DNA from: Actinomycetes bacterium
GTDB lineage: Bacteria; Actinomycetota; Acidimicrobiia; Acidimicrobiales; Palsa-688
Length of the DNA: 64,000 bases
Assembly (NCBI GenBank): GCA_021808665.1
Contig: JAKBBA010000005.1
Location: 32,091 to 96,090 of the forward strand
Direction of reading: 5' to 3'
How positions within the stretch are numbered: the first letter of the stretch is position 1; each line of letters opens with the position of its first letter. The notes under the pieces were generated by a model. That model searched no databases and had not been told where the DNA came from. It was given only the letters and a program-made list of their open reading frames with translations. Positions 9,934 to 17,924 of the stretch are shown here, one piece after another. The translations under genes and the position numbers were made by a program.

Positions 9934-10650
9934 ATGGCCTACTGGGCTTTGAAGATCCTCCTGACGCCGCTTCTGCGTCTGGCGTTCCGGGTGCGCTGCG
10001 TCGGGAGGTCCAACGTGCCTAAGTCAGGTCCAGTCATCCTTGCAAGCAACCACCGGTCGTTCATCGACAGCATCTTCTTGCCGATGTGCGTTCGCAGGCG
10101 GGTCACCTTTGTCGCCAAGGCCGAGTACTTCGAGTCGGCGAAGACCGCCTGGTTCTTCCGCGCGGTGGGGATGATCCCCCTAGCGCGCGAGGGTGGTTCG
10201 GCGTCCGAGCGCGCACTGGCAGCGGCCCGACAGGTTCTCGACGGGGGCGGCGTGCTCGGCATATACCCCGAAGGCACCAGGTCGCGTGACGGGCGTCTCT
10301 ATCGGGGCCACACGGGGGTGTCCCGTCTGGCGGTCGACTGTTCGGCGGTCGTAGTTCCGGTCGCTCAGTTTGGCACTGCAGCGGTTCAACCTGTCGGGGC
10401 TATGTTCCCGCGGCCGGGTAAGAAGGTGACCGTGATGTTCGGCCCCCCGATCCGTTTCGCCGCTCGGGAGGCCGCGATGTCCCCGCTGGGACCGGAAGAC
10501 TTCAGGCGCATGACCGACGAGATCATGACGGCGATAGCAGCAATGTCAGGTCAAGAGCAGGTCGGTTCCTACGCAAAACACGACCGTGATCGTCTCGCAG
10601 CGCCGGGCTCGGAGGCGGAGCCGCTTCCCAGCGGAGACGTTGACCGCTGA
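9934..10650 (+). CDS. plsC: 1-acyl-sn-glycerol-3-phosphate acyltransferase (PlsC family)
   Basis: This 238-residue acyltransferase transfers an acyl chain to lysophosphatidate (sn-2) in phospholipid synthesis at the inner face of the membrane. The catalytic HX4D motif appears as NHRSFID (H40, D45) and the glycerophosphate-binding motif as YPEGTRSRDG around 111-120. The first 20 residues are hydrophobic and probably insert into the membrane. Length and motifs fit PlsC. The C-terminal 40 residues are charged and not conserved. Other lysophospholipid acyltransferases share these motifs, so the acceptor is assigned by family only. Confidence 0.85.
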   Translation: MAYWALKILLTPLLRLAFRVRCVGRSNVPKSGPVILASNHRSFIDSIFLPMCVRRRVTFVAKAEYFESAKTAWFFRAVGMIPLAREGGSASERALAAARQVLDGGGVLGIYPEGTRSRDGRLYRGHTGVSRLAVDCSAVVVPVAQFGTAAVQPVGAMFPRPGKKVTVMFGPPIRFAAREAAMSPLGPEDFRRMTDEIMTAIAAMSGQEQVGSYAKHDRDRLAAPGSEAEPLPSGDVDR

Positions 10651-10680
10651 GGGTCCGGCCGCAACGTATGGCACGGCAGG

Positions 10681-10992
10681 CTAAAGCAGACTCAGCTGTT
10701 CGGCGCGTGCCATGCGGTCGGTTAGAGCTTCCCACGCCATACGAGCCGTTTTGTCGGACCGTCGCACGTGGACACGATCGAGGCGCAGGCTGCGAAGCGC
10801 TCCGTTGGAGTCGCGAACTCCGAGACTACCGTCGAACTCGATGTGCAGGGCTACCCCGCTGCGCCACCGGCCGCCGGGCGTGACCTGCCAGCGCACCGCC
10901 TCACCCGGGCTCAGGCCAACCGAGCCAAGTTGGAGACGAGGCCGATTCGGGGCGGCCGGCTCAGTTCGAGATCGTCGGGTGCTTGAACTCAT
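10681..10992 (-). CDS. Small conserved-looking hypothetical protein
   Basis: This 103-residue reading frame starts at ATG 10992 and overlaps the end of the DsbA-like gene by 32 bases. I do not recognise a family. The middle (PGEAVRWQVTPGGRW ... HIEFDGSLGVRD) looks like a small beta-rich domain and the end (MAWEALTDRMARAEQLSLL) an amphipathic helix. Gene orientation follows the upstream genes and the composition is protein-like rather than the Arg/Pro-rich pattern of antisense frames, which supports a real gene. It contains no Cys, signal peptide or membrane segment. Confidence 0.5.
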   Translation of the reverse strand: MSSSTRRSRTEPAAPNRPRLQLGSVGLSPGEAVRWQVTPGGRWRSGVALHIEFDGSLGVRDSNGALRSLRLDRVHVRRSDKTARMAWEALTDRMARAEQLSLL

Positions 10993-11578
10993 TGAGCTCC
11001 GGCCAGCCGACGAGCATGTCTAGAACTTTCTCCACGGTGCGGATTGCTACCGCCGAGTCGCCCCGTGGGCCGCGCATGAGGCGGACGAAAGCTGCGTCGT
11101 GCCCGGCGATGAAAGTTGGAACCCCGAACACGGCGTGTTCGTCCACCGCCTTGGTGTGCTCGTCGCGAAGGGTGAGCAGCGGCCAACCGGTGTCTATCTC
11201 GGCGAGCACTCCGGCTCCGTCGACGCCGACAGAGTCCAGAACCTTTCCGACTATCGACCGGTCCCTCAGGTCGAGGGACTCGTCGTGGCGGGCCGAGAAC
11301 AGCGCCCTGTGAGCGCGCTTGAAAAGCTCCGGCTGGTGGTCCCGCACGACGATCCCAGCGAGATTCGGGAGCATCCCCGGATAGCGCTCCGGTTCTTCCC
11401 ACACCGGGGTCTCACCGTCTTCGACGTGGCTTTGGTCCAACGAGAACGCTAGGCAGGTTACGTCCCAGTCGGCCCCGGCTTCGAGTCCGGTAAGGATGTG
11501 GTCGTGGGCGATGCGAGCGAACGGGCAGCGGTAATCCCAGGTAACCGAGAAACTTTGGGGCATGCCTATACCAACCAC
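10961..11578 (-). CDS. DsbA-like thioredoxin-fold protein (Rv2466c-type)
   Basis: This 205-residue cytoplasmic DSBA-family protein has a thioredoxin strand with DYRCPFARIAHD and the cis-Pro motif VFGVPTFIAG near residue 150. It resembles the actinobacterial family of mycothiol-dependent reductases such as Rv2466c. In place of CXXC it has CPFA, so only the N-terminal cysteine remains, implying a monothiol or thiol-transferase mechanism rather than disulfide formation. No signal peptide is present. GTG 11578 is preferred because AGGGGGCTGA lies just upstream; ATG 11563 is an alternative. The substrate is unknown. Confidence 0.75.
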   Translation of the reverse strand: MVGIGMPQSFSVTWDYRCPFARIAHDHILTGLEAGADWDVTCLAFSLDQSHVEDGETPVWEEPERYPGMLPNLAGIVVRDHQPELFKRAHRALFSARHDESLDLRDRSIVGKVLDSVGVDGAGVLAEIDTGWPLLTLRDEHTKAVDEHAVFGVPTFIAGHDAAFVRLMRGPRGDSAVAIRTVEKVLDMLVGWPELNEFKHPTISN

Positions 11579-11591
11579 TCAGCCCCCTGTG

Positions 11592-12155
11592 TCATTCCTC
11601 TACTGGTACAAGCCTACGGACCATCTCGCCTAGAAGTATCCCAGTAGCCACGCCGCCGACGACGTCCGAAGCGTGGTGTATCCGAACGTGTACCCTGCTC
11701 ACCGCCACTATGACAGCGAGCAGATAGTACACGGGCCACGCCGGGTCGTCGTCTCGCAGCAAGGCGGCGCCGAAGAAGGCCGCTGCCGCATGGCCACTTG
11801 GGAAGCTGCTCGTTCGAGGTTGTCGCAGGTGCATCGGCCGGGGTCCTTCATGCGACGGTCTGCTCCGGCGGAACAGCAGCTTGACCGGACCGTTGACCAC
11901 CACGGACTCTACTGCGAGACCAACAGCCACCCTCCCGAATCGTCGCCGCCATGAAGCGCCGCGCTGCGCGCGCCTGGCCGCCTGCACCCCGGCGATAGCA
12001 AGCCACACGACGCCGTGATCCCCGACGGCACTGGCAGTGTACATGACCATGTCAACTGCGCGGCTATTGCGCAGTTTGCGCTCGAAGAAGGTGTCCGCCA
12101 CCTTGTCCAAAGGCTCGAAGATACGAGGTAAAGGGATCGTCGGCATGTTCCTCAT
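11592..12155 (-). CDS. PAP2-superfamily membrane phosphatase
   Basis: This 187-residue integral membrane phosphatase has the three PAP2 motifs: K92...R99-P100 (KLLFRRSRP), S120-G121-H122 (SFPSGHA) and S153-R154...H160...D164 (SRVHVRIHHASD). Four or so hydrophobic segments surround them. Relatives dephosphorylate phosphatidic acid, phosphatidylglycerophosphate or undecaprenyl/decaprenyl pyrophosphate, and sequence alone does not separate these. It sits 11 bases downstream of the nuclease gene in the same direction, so it is probably in the same transcript. ATG 12146 is an alternative start three codons in. Confidence 0.85.
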   Translation of the reverse strand: MRNMPTIPLPRIFEPLDKVADTFFERKLRNSRAVDMVMYTASAVGDHGVVWLAIAGVQAARRAQRGASWRRRFGRVAVGLAVESVVVNGPVKLLFRRSRPSHEGPRPMHLRQPRTSSFPSGHAAAAFFGAALLRDDDPAWPVYYLLAVIVAVSRVHVRIHHASDVVGGVATGILLGEMVRRLVPVEE

Positions 12156-12166
12156 TGTGTAGTGTC

Positions 12167-12994
12167 CTAGCCCGTAGTCACCGTGGCGGTGCCGGCGTGG
12201 GCTCCTGATGCTTCGAGGAGCCCCAGGTCTCCGCCCACGGCCGGGCAGTAGTCGCGATAGGAGCAGTAGGAGCAGAGCCTGCCCGGCTTTGGCCTGAAAT
12301 CTTCCCGATCACAGGCCGTCACCACGGCCGACCACAAAGCGCCGGCTTGGCGGCGAAGTGCGGTCACCGACTGTTCGGACGGGACGGTTGAGATCACGAG
12401 CGGCTCGCGAAGGTGTAGAAGCTGGACCCTGTCGGGGCGACGGCCCAGAACCTCGGAGCACAAGAAGGCGTAGAAATGGACTCCGCCGAGCTTGGACTGC
12501 TCGAAGTTGGCACCAGGCGCGCGACCGGTCTTGTAGTCGGTGACAACGAGGTCGTCGCCGTCGAGCTCCAAACGGTCGATTATTCCCGAAAGGCGCAGCG
12601 AACCGAGTTGGGCTGACATGCGAAGCTCGGTTCCCATCACTCGGACGTCGTTAGGATCCTCAAGCCTAAAGTAATTGTCGATCAGGCTGACAGCATCGTC
12701 GACGAAGTCGGAGCGCTCCTTCTCCGACAAACATAGGCCGCGGTACTCGGCACTGTCGAGCACTTCCGGTACTGCCACGGCCAGCTTGCGAAGAGCAGTT
12801 TCGCGTGTTCGATCTGGCGGCTCCTCCTGCCACATGAGAAGCTCCAACGCCCGGTGAACAAGAGTTCCTTTTGCGGCGTAAGGCGACGGCGGCTCCGGGA
12901 GCCGTTCGATGACGGAAAGGCGGAACGCCAGGGCGCAGTCCTTGAAGGCGGTGACCTTGGAAGGCGACAGCGAGCTAGGAAGAGGCAGTGCCAC
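12167..12994 (-). CDS. RecB-family PD-(D/E)XK nuclease with Fe-S cluster
   Basis: This 275-residue single-domain nuclease is of the Cas4/AddB-like type. Catalytic residues are H47 (GTLVHRALE), E123, D140 (GIIDRLE) and D153/K155 (VTDYKTG). A cysteine near the N-terminus (C20) and three at the C-terminus (C241, C244, C250) form the pattern that ligates a 4Fe-4S cluster. It resembles the standalone RecB-family exonuclease widespread in actinobacteria. No cas genes or helicase subunit are nearby, so a DNA repair role is likelier than CRISPR adaptation. The GTG start is one base after the stop of the upstream fusion gene, indicating coupling. Confidence 0.88.
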   Translation of the reverse strand: MALPLPSSLSPSKVTAFKDCALAFRLSVIERLPEPPSPYAAKGTLVHRALELLMWQEEPPDRTRETALRKLAVAVPEVLDSAEYRGLCLSEKERSDFVDDAVSLIDNYFRLEDPNDVRVMGTELRMSAQLGSLRLSGIIDRLELDGDDLVVTDYKTGRAPGANFEQSKLGGVHFYAFLCSEVLGRRPDRVQLLHLREPLVISTVPSEQSVTALRRQAGALWSAVVTACDREDFRPKPGRLCSYCSYRDYCPAVGGDLGLLEASGAHAGTATVTTG

Positions 12995-12995
12995 G

Positions 12996-14885
12996 TCAGA
13001 ACGATTCGGCGAAGGCCCGACCGACTTCTCCGGGAGCGGTCATCGGTCCGAAGTGGTCGAGGGATTCGAAAGAGCGGAACCGTCCTTTTGGGATTCGGGA
13101 GGCGATCGTCTCCGCCCACGAGCCGACCGGGTCGTCGCCTTTCCTGCCGGCGAAAACCGTTACCGGCGCTTGGATCGCCCCGAGGAGGTTCCAAGTCGGG
13201 CTGGCAGGTGCCATGTCGAACACGGCGGCTTCGTCGTCGGGCCTGCAGGCGAGGCTTACGGAGCCGTCGGCGTTGTCGACGAAGCCGTGCTCGACGTAAA
13301 GCTCTAGGCACGCCGGCGAGAACTCGGCGAAAGGGGGTTTCGAGCGGTAGTTGGCGATCGCGGCGGAACGCGAGTCGAACGTCGCTCTGCGCTTCCTGGC
13401 GAGAGTGGCAAGCGAGACGGAAGTTCGCGTCCGCCCCGGCCCCTGCGTCTCTTCGGCGGCTGCTGGCGGGGTCCCGTCAGGGTCACGCGCCCACGGCGGG
13501 ACCACCACCGGCTCGTAGCAGCAGATCGAATCGAAAGTCCCCGGGCGGGCCGCCTCGGCGAGCAGCGCTACGCCGCCCCCTAGGGAATGGCCGCCGATCC
13601 GCCAGCCGTCACCGCCCAGCAAGTCGATAACCTCAAGCAGGTCTGAGGCGAGAAGCTCCCACTCGAAGCGGCCGTCGGCGGGCCGATTCGAAGAACCGTG
13701 CCCTGCCTGGTCGAGCGCCCAAACGCTGAAGCGGTCGGTCAACTGTTCGGCCACGGGAGCCCAGCAGCGACCGTGGAACCCGGTCGCGTGAGCGAGCATG
13801 AGCGGCGGGCCGTCACCGCCGAGGCGGTGCACTGCGAGCTTCATCGTCGAAGGGCCCCGCACGGCTATCCACGTCGTTTCCACCGAAGTCAACCTAGACG
13901 ATCGACCGTAAGCCTTGGCTCTCGGGGCTGGGACGCTTTGGCCTTCGGGGGCGGGCCGGCACTGGGAGGCGGGTCCGCCCTGGAGCATGCATGCGAGCTG
14001 GTAGGCGTTGACAACCGGAGCCGAACCCGGACCGTTGCCCATGACTATGTGGGTTTCTGATGCGGAGCCGGCTAGGTCGCTGAGGGTGCCCACCCAGCCT
14101 TCGAGCTCCGCCCGCGAGTAAAGGTGTGCTGATCTCCAGTTCCGGGAAACCGTGCCGTGGGTTCCGGCGAACCGCACGAACGCGAGATCCGACGTGCACG
14201 CCACCCGGCGGGCGGCGCCCCTGGGGTCCCCGACTGGGGTGGCGGTGCAGACAAGGGCGACGTTACGGTCGTCGAGCCACTCCAAGAACCCTTCCTGATC
14301 GCTCGACGGGTACCAACGCGTCGACGGCAGCTCCACAGCCACCGCTGCGCCGCCGAGGTGCGCCACTGCCGCCTCTATGGTGTCGAGGTTCTGCCGGCGG
14401 GGACTGAACCATCGCGGGTAGCGCAGCAGGACCGCCCCAAGGCGCCCGGCCTGGAGGAGAGGTCGAATCGAGTGAACGAAACGTTCCCAGCACTCCTCGA
14501 CCACTTCGGCTGGGAGATGTGCGGCGTAGAGCTGCCGGCTGTCTTTAAAGCGGGGAATCACGCTGCCCCGCAGGTCCGGCCACAAAGAGTCGGGCACGGT
14601 AGGGCAGCCGGTGAGAAGCGACCAGGCGCTCACGTCGAAACGGAACCCCGCTGCGGAGCGCTGCACCCATCTCGACGTGACGTCAGCGCTGGGCGGGTAC
14701 CGGAAAGTGGTGGTCACCTCGCACACCGAGAACGTCGACGAGTAGAACCCGAGCCGTTGGCTGGCGTCCATGGACTTTCGCGGGTACAGCACTTGCGATT
14801 GGACAAGCCCCCGGTCAGCCCAAGAGTCGGTCCCGACACGCACCCCTGAGCGCGCGAGGTCGGCGAGGCAGTCGAAAGGGGTCAC
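12996..14885 (-). CDS. DUF72 domain fused to an alpha/beta hydrolase
   Basis: This 629-residue protein joins two normally separate folds. Residues 1 to about 305 are a DUF72 (YecE-like) TIM barrel, with GTDSWADRG near the start, FYSSTFSVCEVTTTF, and FVRFAGTHG near the end. A Pro/Arg-rich linker follows (about 305-345). Residues about 350-629 are an alpha/beta hydrolase with the HATGFHGRCW oxyanion loop, the nucleophile elbow GGHSLGGG, and a probable catalytic His in SLDHFGPM. The frame is open through the junction with no stop. A second start (ATG before KLAVHRLGG) exists, so the hydrolase might also be made alone. Neither the substrate nor the reason for the fusion is known. GTG 14885 is set by a leaderless promoter. 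Confidence 0.8.
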   Translation of the reverse strand: MTPFDCLADLARSGVRVGTDSWADRGLVQSQVLYPRKSMDASQRLGFYSSTFSVCEVTTTFRYPPSADVTSRWVQRSAAGFRFDVSAWSLLTGCPTVPDSLWPDLRGSVIPRFKDSRQLYAAHLPAEVVEECWERFVHSIRPLLQAGRLGAVLLRYPRWFSPRRQNLDTIEAAVAHLGGAAVAVELPSTRWYPSSDQEGFLEWLDDRNVALVCTATPVGDPRGAARRVACTSDLAFVRFAGTHGTVSRNWRSAHLYSRAELEGWVGTLSDLAGSASETHIVMGNGPGSAPVVNAYQLACMLQGGPASQCRPAPEGQSVPAPRAKAYGRSSRLTSVETTWIAVRGPSTMKLAVHRLGGDGPPLMLAHATGFHGRCWAPVAEQLTDRFSVWALDQAGHGSSNRPADGRFEWELLASDLLEVIDLLGGDGWRIGGHSLGGGVALLAEAARPGTFDSICCYEPVVVPPWARDPDGTPPAAAEETQGPGRTRTSVSLATLARKRRATFDSRSAAIANYRSKPPFAEFSPACLELYVEHGFVDNADGSVSLACRPDDEAAVFDMAPASPTWNLLGAIQAPVTVFAGRKGDDPVGSWAETIASRIPKGRFRSFESLDHFGPMTAPGEVGRAFAESF

Positions 14886-14891
14886 GCCACA

Positions 14892-14897
14892 AGGCTA
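14892..14897 (-). promoter_or_regulatory. -10 hexamer TAGCCT, leaderless DUF72-hydrolase fusion
   Basis: TAGCCT on the minus strand ends six bases before the GTG at 14885. It overlaps the plus-strand -10 of malQ, sharing the TA step at 14896-14897. Confidence 0.5.
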
Positions 14898-14901
14898 GGT
14901 T
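14896..14901 (+). promoter_or_regulatory. -10 hexamer TAGGTT, leaderless malQ
   Basis: TAGGTT ends six bases before the GTG at 14908. It occupies the same 22-bp gap as the oppositely directed hexamer for the fusion gene. Confidence 0.5.
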
Positions 14902-14907
14902 GGCAGT

Positions 14908-16791
14908 GTGACTGAGTGGGTGGACCCTGGGCTTTGGGGGGTTTACCCCGGCTTTTTCGACGTCGCCGGCGTCTGGCACGAAGCGTCCGACGAGGCGGTG
15001 CGAGTCGTGCTGGAAAAGATGGGGGCGACGGCCAGCGGGCCGCCCGCCCCGCTGGCTGTGACAGTCCGGACGGATCACCCGCTGCCTTCGCTCGGCCCGG
15101 GGATCGTCGTCCTCGAGGACGGTACGGAGATTCCGGCGTCGGCCGGCCTTCCAGGAGGCCTGGCATCTGGCTATCACAGCTTCGTATCCGACGACGGTGA
15201 CGTCACCCCGCTCGTCGTCAGTCCTGGTCGCGCCCCTTGTCCTTCCGAGCACGAGTGGGGTTTCTCGGTTCAGCTGTACGCTTCGCGCTCGAAGCGCAGC
15301 TGGGGTATAGGCGACCTGGGAGATCTGGAGCGTATCGGGCGCTGGGCGGGCGGTCTAGGAGCCGGTTTCACCATGGTGAACCCGCTGCACGCACCGTGCC
15401 CGGGTGCTCACGTCGAGCCGAGCCCCTACTATCCGGGCAGTCGCTGCTTCAAGAACCCGCTTTATATCGACGTGGACGCCCTGGCAGTGCAGGACACGAC
15501 GGCTGCTCTGGTGTCCGGCGTTGCGGAGGAGGCCCGAGGTTTCAACTCCACCCGGCGGATCGATCACAGCCGGGTGTGGCACGCCAAGTCGGCGGCTCTT
15601 GAGGCGATCTTCGCGGCGGCCGGCAGTTTCGACTCCGACCGCCGGCTTCAGGACTACATCGATGCGCAAGGTGAAGGCCTAGCCGTGTACGCCACGTTCT
15701 GCGCCCTCGTAGAATCCTACGGATCCGACTGGCGTCGCTGGCCCACCCACCTGCGCGACCCGGCCGTGGCCGCAGACCTTTGCGCTGGAGGGCCCGCCGA
15801 GTTCCTGCGACGGGTGCGCTATCACAGCTGGCTTCAGTATCTCCTCGACGGCCAACTTGGCGGGGCTTCCGCTGCGCTCGGCCTCGTATCCGACCTAGCG
15901 GTGGGTGTCGACCCCAACGGCGCCGACGCGTGGATGTACCGGGGTTGCTTCGCGGAGGGGACGCGGGTGGGCGCTCCGCCCGACGAGTTCAACACCCTCG
16001 GCCAAGACTGGGGGCTCGCCCCGTTCGACCCGTGGAGGCTTCGCTCCAACGGGTACCTTCCTTGGATACGGGCTCTTCGAGCTACCTTCCGGCACGCCAA
16101 GGGGATTCGCGTTGATCACGTGATGGGCCTGTGGCGCCTTTACTGGATACCCGAAGGCCACGGCGCTGCCGAAGGGGTTTACGTCCGCTATCCCCACGAC
16201 GACCTGCTCAACATCCTCACATTGGAAGCCGAGCGCGCCGGGGCGCTCGTGGTAGGCGAAGACCTGGGCACCGTCGAGGAGGGAGTCCGCGAGGAGCTCT
16301 CAGCTCGCCAGGTTCTCTCCTACCGCTTGTGGTGGTTCGAGGACGCTCCCAGCGCCACCTGGCCTGAGATGGCTATGGGGGCTGTCACCACCCATGACTT
16401 GCCAACCGTCGCCGGCGTGTACAACGGCTCGGACCTGCAGGCACAGCGTTCCATAGGCGCCCGACCCAACGAGGAGTCCTCGGCTCATCTCGCAGCGAAG
16501 GTGCGGGCGGTGAGCGGCGGCGGGGACGCAGGCATTGCGGATTCAGGCGGTGGGGGCGACGGCGGCGCCGCAGGGGCTGTGTCGGCCGTCTACCGAGACC
16601 TTGGCCGATCGCCGTGCAGGCTTTTGACGGTGACTCTCGACGACGTGGCGGTAGTCGAGGAGCGCCCGAACATGCCCGGCACGACACGAGAGCAGTGGCC
16701 GAACTGGTCGCTGGCGCTACCAATGCCATTGGAGGACCTTGAGGACAGCCCAATGGCCGCCGACATCGCTTCGAGCGTCTCGCGTAAGTGA
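14908..16791 (+). CDS. malQ: 4-alpha-glucanotransferase (amylomaltase, GH77)
   Basis: This 627-residue GH77 enzyme transfers maltodextrin segments between glucans in the cytoplasm (glycogen/maltodextrin metabolism). The nucleophile region is RVDHVMGLWR (D403), the general acid lies in GEDLGTV (E451), and the third carboxylate is in TTHDLPT (D497). SWGIGDLGDL and PSPYYPGSRCFKNPLYID are conserved substrate-site motifs. An N-terminal segment of about 110 residues matches the extension of actinobacterial MalQ. A Gly-rich insertion (about residues 537-560) sits before the last helices. Its stop overlaps the ligC start as GTGA. Confidence 0.92.
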   Translation: MTEWVDPGLWGVYPGFFDVAGVWHEASDEAVRVVLEKMGATASGPPAPLAVTVRTDHPLPSLGPGIVVLEDGTEIPASAGLPGGLASGYHSFVSDDGDVTPLVVSPGRAPCPSEHEWGFSVQLYASRSKRSWGIGDLGDLERIGRWAGGLGAGFTMVNPLHAPCPGAHVEPSPYYPGSRCFKNPLYIDVDALAVQDTTAALVSGVAEEARGFNSTRRIDHSRVWHAKSAALEAIFAAAGSFDSDRRLQDYIDAQGEGLAVYATFCALVESYGSDWRRWPTHLRDPAVAADLCAGGPAEFLRRVRYHSWLQYLLDGQLGGASAALGLVSDLAVGVDPNGADAWMYRGCFAEGTRVGAPPDEFNTLGQDWGLAPFDPWRLRSNGYLPWIRALRATFRHAKGIRVDHVMGLWRLYWIPEGHGAAEGVYVRYPHDDLLNILTLEAERAGALVVGEDLGTVEEGVREELSARQVLSYRLWWFEDAPSATWPEMAMGAVTTHDLPTVAGVYNGSDLQAQRSIGARPNEESSAHLAAKVRAVSGGGDAGIADSGGGGDGGAAGAVSAVYRDLGRSPCRLLTVTLDDVAVVEERPNMPGTTREQWPNWSLALPMPLEDLEDSPMAADIASSVSRK

Positions 16792-17924
16792 CGTTACCTC
16801 TGACGCCGCCGGTCGAGCCGATGCTCGCCCGCTCCAGCGCGGAGATCCCGCCAGGTGACTTCTTCTACGAGCCGAAATGGGACGGCTTTCGTTGCATCGC
16901 CTTCTGCGACGGACCGCAGGTGGAGTTGCAGAGCCGCAACTGCCGTTCGCTTAGCAGGTACTTCCCCGAGCTGACAGCCCACATGGGCGAAGTGCTCGCT
17001 ACGAAGTGCGTTCTAGACGGCGAGATCGTGATAGCCGGTCCTAGGGGACTCGACTTCGAAGCCCTCTCGGGGCGGATCCACCCGGCGAGCTCACGGGTTG
17101 CCGCGCTCGCAGAGACCCACCCGGCGAGCTTCGTAGCTTTCGACGTCCTTGCAGTGGGAGACACGCTGACAACCGGCGAGCCGTTCCACCTGAGGCGCGA
17201 GATACTTGAGGGGATTTTCGCGGACAGCCGGCCGCCGCTTCACTTGACGCCGGTCACCAGGAACCTTCTAGTAGCACGGGAGTGGTTCTCCCGCTTCGAA
17301 GGAGCCGGCCTGGACGGCGTAGTCGCCAAGCCTGCCGACATGGCGTACTTTCCGGCGAGGCGGGAGATGATCAAAGTGAAGCATCGTCGGACGGGAGATT
17401 TTGTGGTCGGCGGGTTCCGATGGTATCGGTCGGACACGTCGATGGTCGGTTCGTTGATGCTCGGGCTGTACGACGGACCGGACTTGCATCACGTCGGTGT
17501 GATCGGGTCTTTCCCCGTTGCACAAAGACGCAAGCTCGTCGAGGAGCTCGCCGGGTACCGCAACCCACCCCGACACCCGTGGGTCGCAGCTTCATTCGAC
17601 GGTGGGCCCGAACGCGAAGGCGCAGAGGTGGGACTTGACGAGCGCATGGGGATACGGCCGAGCCGGCCGAGCAGGTGGAGTGCAGGCAAGGACCTCTCTT
17701 TCGAGGCGTTGCGCCCGCATCTCGTCGTCGAGGCCGAGTTCGAGCAGCTCCAGGCGGGCAGGCTCCGCCACACCGCCCGCTTCGTTCGCTGGCGACCGGA
17801 CCGGGAGCCCTTTAGTGCCACCTTCGACCAGCTCGACGTGGCGGTCCCGGTACTGCTCAGCGAAGTTTTCGGAGCTGGATCGGCCGGCGTCGAAGGAGCC
17901 GGATCAGCCGGCGTTGAAGCGTGA
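16788..17924 (+). CDS. ligC: ATP-dependent DNA ligase, LigC type
   Basis: This 378-residue ATP-dependent ligase has motif I YEPKWDGFR with the adenylated lysine K30, motif III-like ASFVAFDVLA, motif IV DGVVAKPAD and motif V MIKVKHRRT, followed by an OB-fold. It seals nicks in DNA and resembles mycobacterial LigC, a backup base-excision or repair ligase. No Ku, LigD polymerase or phosphoesterase gene is adjacent. It is coupled to malQ by a GTGA overlap. The last residues are a duplicated GAGSAGVE tail from a 24-bp tandem repeat. Its 3' end overlaps the convergent SDR gene by 21 bases. Confidence 0.9.
   Translation: MTLPLTPPVEPMLARSSAEIPPGDFFYEPKWDGFRCIAFCDGPQVELQSRNCRSLSRYFPELTAHMGEVLATKCVLDGEIVIAGPRGLDFEALSGRIHPASSRVAALAETHPASFVAFDVLAVGDTLTTGEPFHLRREILEGIFADSRPPLHLTPVTRNLLVAREWFSRFEGAGLDGVVAKPADMAYFPARREMIKVKHRRTGDFVVGGFRWYRSDTSMVGSLMLGLYDGPDLHHVGVIGSFPVAQRRKLVEELAGYRNPPRHPWVAASFDGGPEREGAEVGLDERMGIRPSRPSRWSAGKDLSFEALRPHLVVEAEFEQLQAGRLRHTARFVRWRPDREPFSATFDQLDVAVPVLLSEVFGAGSAGVEGAGSAGVEA
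17871..17918 (+). repeat. Imperfect 24-bp tandem repeat in the ligC tail
   Basis: Bases 17871-17894 and 17895-17918 match at 21 of 24 positions and encode GAGSAGVE twice. The second copy lies over the end of the convergent SDR gene, so the duplication probably created the 3' overlap. Confidence 0.85.

Noticed and set aside
12167..12994. RecB-like nuclease as Cas4 of a CRISPR system
   Set aside because: No cas genes or repeat arrays are nearby and the protein matches the standalone actinobacterial family.
16510..16590. Gly-rich segment of malQ as a frameshift or foreign insertion
   Set aside because: The frame is continuous and conserved motifs flank it; it looks like a variable loop.
16788..17924. 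LigC as part of an NHEJ operon
   Set aside because: No Ku, polymerase or phosphoesterase gene is adjacent, and the gene is coupled to malQ.
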